Below, in pieces: positions 60,322-64,000 of a stretch of 64,000 bases of DNA. The notes under the pieces were generated by a model. It saw nothing but the letters and a program-made list of their open reading frames with translations. It searched no databases and was not told the origin of the DNA. This DNA is from CALBZG01 sp964486295. Lineage in GTDB: Bacteria > Bacillota > Clostridia > Peptostreptococcales > Anaerovoracaceae. The first letter of the stretch is position 1; each line of letters opens with the position of its first letter. The position numbers and the translations under genes are program-made. The DNA lies in contig CAZAMF010000004.1 of the NCBI GenBank assembly GCA_964486295.1, positions 151,557-215,556 of the forward strand, written 5' to 3'.

Positions 60322-60448
60322 GTTATTGTGATATCTATGTTCACATATTCGAGATTTGAACTACAGAAACAAATATAGAACTCTACCTCATTTTGTTTTA
60401 TAATACCGTTATATCTTTCTTAGTTTCTGAACAGGAGTACCGTTTATC

Positions 60449-61039
60449 ATGAAATATCAGGAAAAAGAATTCATTCTGAAGAACGGATCAACATGCATCC
60501 TTCGAAGCCCGGATGGAAAAGATGCGGAAGGCATTCTGGACAATCTGAGGCAGACCTCCGGTGAAACGGATTATATGGCCAGATATGAAGACGAGATCAA
60601 CATGACTGTAGAGCAGGAAGAATCATTTCTGGACGCGTTGATCGAAGATCCAAAGAGCATAATGATCTCAGCCATCATGGATGGAGAAATCGTAGCGAAT
60701 GCAGGATTCAGCTCGTTGGCACCTTATGAAAAATACCGTCACCGCGCCGAGTTCGGGATCTCAATCAAAAAGAAATGCTGGAACCTGGGAATCGGCTCTT
60801 TATTACTGTCGGCCATCGTCGATACTGCCGGGATTTCCGGATATGAACAGATCGAGCTTGAAGTCGTTGCAGAGAATACCCGAGCTTTGGCTCTGTATCA
60901 TAAGTTCGGATTTTCGATTTATGGAACCAGGGAAAAATCTTTTAAACTCAGAGACGGATCTTATACTGCCGAACATCTGATGATCCTGTTTCTGCAAGAC
61001 TCAGTCAAAGAAAATAATAGAGGATGTGGTACATTATGA
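60449..61039 (+). CDS. GNAT-family N-acetyltransferase
   Basis: Transfers an acetyl group from acetyl-CoA to an amine; the substrate is unknown. The 196 residues show the GNAT acetyl-CoA loop in a variant form (NLGIGSLLLSAIVDTA), the beta5 stretch QIELEVVAENTRALALYHKFGF and an ending like RimJ/RimL or protein-acetylating enzymes. AGGAG precedes the ATG by 12 bases and TATAAT lies at 60399-60404. Its stop overlaps the next start as ATGA, so it is coupled to the hydroxyacid dehydrogenase. Confidence 0.88.
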   Translation: MKYQEKEFILKNGSTCILRSPDGKDAEGILDNLRQTSGETDYMARYEDEINMTVEQEESFLDALIEDPKSIMISAIMDGEIVANAGFSSLAPYEKYRHRAEFGISIKKKCWNLGIGSLLLSAIVDTAGISGYEQIELEVVAENTRALALYHKFGFSIYGTREKSFKLRDGSYTAEHLMILFLQDSVKENNRGCGTL

Positions 61040-61995
61040 AAATAGTGATTTTAGATGGATACGCAATGAATCCCGGGGATCTCAGCTGGGCAGGATTTGA
61101 AACATTTGGTCCTGTTACGGTTTATGACAGGACACCGGGCGATAAAATCGTTGAAAGGATCGGCGATGCTGAAATCGTCATTACAAACAAAACACCTATA
61201 ACAGAAGAAACGCTGAAAATCTGCAAAAATATCAAGTACATCGGCGTGCTGGCCACCGGCTACAACGTGGTCGATATCAATGCAGCCAAAGTAAGAAATA
61301 TAACGGTCACGAATGTGCCTTCCTACAGCACGGATGCCGTGGCTCAGCTCACCATCGGATTACTTCTCGAATTGTGCGGTCATATCGGCGAGCACTCCGC
61401 CTCTGTAATGCGTGGCGATTGGGCCAGATGTGATGACTTTTGTTATTGGAATTATCCGATCATCGAGCTCGCCGGCAAAACTATGGGGGTCATCGGTTTC
61501 GGAGAAATTGGACGCACCACCGCCGGAATTGCCAGAGCCTTGGGAATGAAGGTGCTTGCTTATGCACGCCATAAGAAGGCTGAATTGGAGTCCGAAGGCT
61601 GTAGATATGTTGATTTTGATGAGCTTTTGAAAAAGTCTGATGTGATTTCCCTGCACTGCCCTCTTACCCCCGCTACCCAGGGGATCATCAACCGGGACAC
61701 CATTAATAAAATGAAGGATGGCGTGATGATCATCAATACGGCACGGGGTCAGCTTGTAGTGGAAGAAGATTTGAGAGACGCCCTGAACAGCGGTAAAGTA
61801 TCCGGCGCTGCTTGCGATACGGTATCAACAGAACCTATCAGACCGGACAATCCGCTTCTTCAGGCAAGAAACATGATTATAACGCCTCATATCGCCTGGG
61901 CATCTACGGAAAGCCGGCAGCGTCTGATGAAGATCGCGGTTCATAATCTTTCGGAATTCATGGCCGGACGTAAAAAAAATGTGGTGAACCTATAA
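61036..61995 (+). CDS. D-2-hydroxyacid dehydrogenase
   Basis: NAD(P)-dependent reduction of a 2-oxoacid (glycerate/hydroxypyruvate-reductase-like). The start is the ATG at 61036 (MKIVILDGYAMNPGDLSW), overlapping the GNAT stop by 4 bases. The 319 residues show VGVIGFGEIGRTTA-type Rossmann loop, and the catalytic Arg (INTARGQLV), Glu (DTVSTEPI) and His (TPHIAWAS). The N-terminal YAMNPGDLSW is common in the glycerate dehydrogenase group. The substrate is not certain. It ends 3 bases from the convergent DMT gene with no clear terminator. Confidence 0.92.
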   Translation: MKIVILDGYAMNPGDLSWAGFETFGPVTVYDRTPGDKIVERIGDAEIVITNKTPITEETLKICKNIKYIGVLATGYNVVDINAAKVRNITVTNVPSYSTDAVAQLTIGLLLELCGHIGEHSASVMRGDWARCDDFCYWNYPIIELAGKTMGVIGFGEIGRTTAGIARALGMKVLAYARHKKAELESEGCRYVDFDELLKKSDVISLHCPLTPATQGIINRDTINKMKDGVMIINTARGQLVVEEDLRDALNSGKVSGAACDTVSTEPIRPDNPLLQARNMIITPHIAWASTESRQRLMKIAVHNLSEFMAGRKKNVVNL

Positions 61996-61998
61996 TGC

Positions 61999-62901
61999 TC
62001 AGATGTCGGGGATCTGAGTCTTTTTAAGGGGATTTGAGACTTTCCCTCCAAAATTGAATATCAGTACTCCTGACATAATGATCATGCCCCCCACAATGGT
62101 TGGAACATCTATGGCCTCGCCTGCCATAATAATCCCTAAAATTCCAGTCAAAAAAGGCGTGATAAACATATAATTGGTAACTGAAGAAATATTCACCGCT
62201 TTTTCAAAAGCGGTTGTCCATGTGTAGTAAGCTACGGCTCCGCAAAAAATCCCCAATATCAGAAGATACAGGATTTGCATCAGCGGTGCCGTTTTTAATT
62301 CCACGAATGCTTTGGGCATAAATACTGCCATGATGATCGTTCCGACGAAAATACTATATGCACTGACCTGCAGAGCGGAATACTTTTTTGTGAGTTTTCG
62401 CTGCAACAGACTGTACATGCTGGCCAGCAGCACGGCAAACATCAGCCACATCAATCCCACGTTGAGGGAAAATCCGCCCTTCATGACTGTGAGTACCGCT
62501 ACGCCTGAAAATTCAACCGCAATGGCGATCCATTGAAAAGCTTTCAATTTTTCTTTGTAAAAAATACGGGCGAATATCGCAGTGATCACCGGTGTGGTAG
62601 CAATGATCACACTGGTTGTAGAGGCGCTGACTGTTTTTGAGCCGATATTGAAAGCGATCATATAGATGGAGAACCCGGAAGCGCCGGTTGCGATGAACCA
62701 CTTCACGTCTTCTTTTTTCGGCAGTTTCATTTTTTTATAGAGAACAATCGGGATCAGTGTAATCGATGCTACCAGAAATCTCAAAAACCCTAACGAAAAC
62801 GCTGTATAATAGCGCAAAGCCATTCTGGTCAGGACAAATGCCAGAGCAAAGAACAGGATTGTGATCATCGCATAGAAATGATGGCTGTTTCTAAATTTCA
62901 A
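61999..62901 (-). CDS. EamA/DMT-superfamily transporter
   Basis: A 300-residue membrane protein with ten hydrophobic segments in two EamA repeats; YAMITILFFALAFVLTRMALRY, then KTVSASTTSVIIATTPVITAIFARIF and in the second half VNISSVTNYMFITPFLTGILGIIMAGE. Probably an exporter of a small metabolite or amino acid; the substrate is unknown. Monocistronic by appearance and tail-to-tail with the hydroxyacid dehydrogenase. Confidence 0.87.
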   Translation of the reverse strand: MKFRNSHHFYAMITILFFALAFVLTRMALRYYTAFSLGFLRFLVASITLIPIVLYKKMKLPKKEDVKWFIATGASGFSIYMIAFNIGSKTVSASTTSVIIATTPVITAIFARIFYKEKLKAFQWIAIAVEFSGVAVLTVMKGGFSLNVGLMWLMFAVLLASMYSLLQRKLTKKYSALQVSAYSIFVGTIIMAVFMPKAFVELKTAPLMQILYLLILGIFCGAVAYYTWTTAFEKAVNISSVTNYMFITPFLTGILGIIMAGEAIDVPTIVGGMIIMSGVLIFNFGGKVSNPLKKTQIPDI

Positions 62902-62941
62902 GTGAACTACTCCTTACGCTCATTTCAGTGTACTCTTATAT

Positions 62942-63934
62942 CTATTGAAAATCATATTTTTTCAAAATCTTCAATGCCCTCAACGTGATCCATTTGGAAG
63001 GTTGGCCTTTTTTCTCAATTTCGACCGATGTTTTCCCGTTGAATGAGTTTTCCAGCAGCCATTTACCATCTTTCGTTCTCTTGTTTACGATGATTTCCAA
63101 CGCATCGTCCAGTCTCGGATCTTTTATTCCTAGATCCGCAAAGATGCCAAGCAATTCCAATACGTCGGTCTGATACATCAAAGGGAATCCGAATTTCAGC
63201 CATCCCGGACGCGCCACCTTGGATAAATCATGGCTTCTTTTATAAATATGATGCAAAAGGAAGTATTCAGCCAACATGCTGATTTTGTTTTCGATATCCT
63301 TCGTTCGTTTTTGCGGCGGAATCGCCGCCAGCGCTTTAAAGGATTTCGCAACTCCCATATGGCAGGAATGGCGGCCCCAGCAGCCGGTTTCATATGATTT
63401 GTAAAATTTTCCTGACGGGGGCTCCGATATTTTATCATCAGCGCGCTGATAGGTGACGATCCAATCTACAGCGTGCCGGACCCTTTCATCATCGATATAT
63501 CCCAGTTTGATCAGAGCATAAGCCATATTCCCGGTCAGACATGGAATCACTGCGCTCTCAAGGCCTCTTCCGGTCTTCCCGCTCCGCTTATATGCAAAAC
63601 CGCCATATTCCGGCTCCTGGGAATATTCAAGTATGAATTCACAGGCTTTTCTGATCCTCGGTTCCCGTGGATCCGCGGCCAATTCGGAAAGGATCAGGAG
63701 TGTCCAGACCGTCCCTTTATACTTATCCATATAAAACTTGCCGGGATCCGCCCAGGATCCGTCCTCATTTTGGCTGAACATGATTTCCGGAACAATGCCA
63801 CTATCCATTATGTCTTTTGCCGCTTTGACCAACAGCGGATCTTTTTCAGGCAGATCCATCAAATCCCTGAGGGCGAAAAATCTTACAGACGGGTTTTCTT
63901 CCTCGAGAAGCCATTCCAATACTTTCTCATCCAT
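62942..63934 (-). CDS. Alpha-toroid (prenyltransferase/terpene-cyclase-like) protein of unknown function
   Basis: A 330-residue soluble protein. I choose the ATG at 63934 (MDEKVLEWLLEEENPSVRFFALRDL), with AGGG upstream; the frame extends 18 codons further without support. It consists of helical repeats like those of squalene-cyclase/prenyltransferase toroids: QNEDGSWADPGKFY, YKGTVWTLLILSELAADPREPRIRKACEFIL, GGFAYKR, CLTGNMAYALIKLGY. The N-terminal part resembles a HEAT-type repeat. Proteins of this kind are sometimes mislabelled nitrogen fixation protein; nothing here resembles NifH. No catalytic DxDD of class II cyclases is seen. Function unknown. Confidence 0.8.
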   Translation of the reverse strand: MDEKVLEWLLEEENPSVRFFALRDLMDLPEKDPLLVKAAKDIMDSGIVPEIMFSQNEDGSWADPGKFYMDKYKGTVWTLLILSELAADPREPRIRKACEFILEYSQEPEYGGFAYKRSGKTGRGLESAVIPCLTGNMAYALIKLGYIDDERVRHAVDWIVTYQRADDKISEPPSGKFYKSYETGCWGRHSCHMGVAKSFKALAAIPPQKRTKDIENKISMLAEYFLLHHIYKRSHDLSKVARPGWLKFGFPLMYQTDVLELLGIFADLGIKDPRLDDALEIIVNKRTKDGKWLLENSFNGKTSVEIEKKGQPSKWITLRALKILKKYDFQ

Positions 63935-64000
63935 TTCCCTACTCGCCCCTCGTATTATTAAGTAGTAGTATTTATAGTCCCTCTCCAAGGACTGTATGCT

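Noticed and set aside
62942..63934. Nitrogenase iron protein (a common label for this family)
   Set aside because: No P-loop or NifH cysteines are present; the sequence is a helical-repeat protein.
1..64000. Mobile elements, prophage, integrase sites, toxin-antitoxin or defence islands
   Set aside because: No transposase, integrase, phage or restriction gene was seen; the gene content is housekeeping and fermentative throughout.

Overview
The window reads as chromosomal DNA of an anaerobic, low-to-moderate GC, Gram-positive Clostridia member. The evidence is Bacillus/Clostridium-type gene order and signals: RNase Y, a large single-chain PurL, Gram-positive style LexA and NrdR, an infC-rpmI-rplT attenuator, strong AGGAGG ribosome sites, TTG and AUU starts, and Bcd-EtfAB. 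The 4-hydroxybutyrate genes resemble those of Clostridium aminobutyricum so closely, as I recall them, that a relative of the Anaerovorax/Aminipila group (Clostridiales Family XIII) is my best guess. That placement is inference, since no database was searched. About 57 protein genes, one tRNA and several cis-acting RNAs are described. Most genes lie on the minus strand. I saw no insertion sequence, prophage or CRISPR array.

Layout. 1-5.2 kb: 3' part of a pseudouridine synthase, then (minus) NAD kinase, a MurE-like ligase paired with an ATP-grasp ligase, and a DUF975 membrane protein with a 12-bp tandem repeat. 5.2-9.8 kb: a 4-hydroxybutyrate fermentation operon (NifU-like protein, abfD, small Cys-rich protein, abfT, abfH). 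10-15 kb: crotonase, DMT transporter, holA, comEC. 15.3-19.3 kb (plus): class A PBP and Maf. 19.4-22.7 kb: bcd-etfB-etfA, with a ferredoxin-fused EtfA. 23-25.4 kb: thiI and its cysteine desulfurase. 25.4-36.6 kb: purine operon purL-E-C-M-N-F-H-D, in which the PurF-like protein lacks its glutaminase nucleophile. 36.8-39.6 kb: P-type ATPase behind a yybP-ykoY (Mn2+) riboswitch. 39.6-45.2 kb: nrdR-cmk-DUF1015, radC, minD-like and rny. 45.2-48.5 kb: a secreted trigger-factor-like lipoprotein, rplT-rpmI-infC with an attenuator leader, and divergent lexA. 48.7-53.2 kb: a sigma-54 controlled aminotransferase/acylating aldehyde dehydrogenase unit with its activator. 53.3-59.3 kb: VWA/MoxR pair, split LysO exporter, cell-wall amidase, DapF-like epimerase, lipid kinase. 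59.3-64 kb: tRNA-Ser(CGA), TPP riboswitch plus thiT, a GNAT/D-2-hydroxyacid dehydrogenase pair, a DMT transporter and an alpha-toroid protein.

How the genes fit. AbfH, AbfT and AbfD take succinate semialdehyde through 4-hydroxybutyrate and 4-hydroxybutyryl-CoA to crotonyl-CoA. Crotonase sends crotonyl-CoA to the oxidative (acetate) branch, and Bcd-EtfAB reduces it to butyryl-CoA, probably with energy conservation by electron bifurcation. The class III aminotransferase could feed semialdehydes into this route (for example from 4-aminobutyrate), but its substrate cannot be read from sequence. The rest is largely housekeeping: purines, cell wall, tRNA thiolation, DNA replication and uptake, and metal and thiamine homeostasis.
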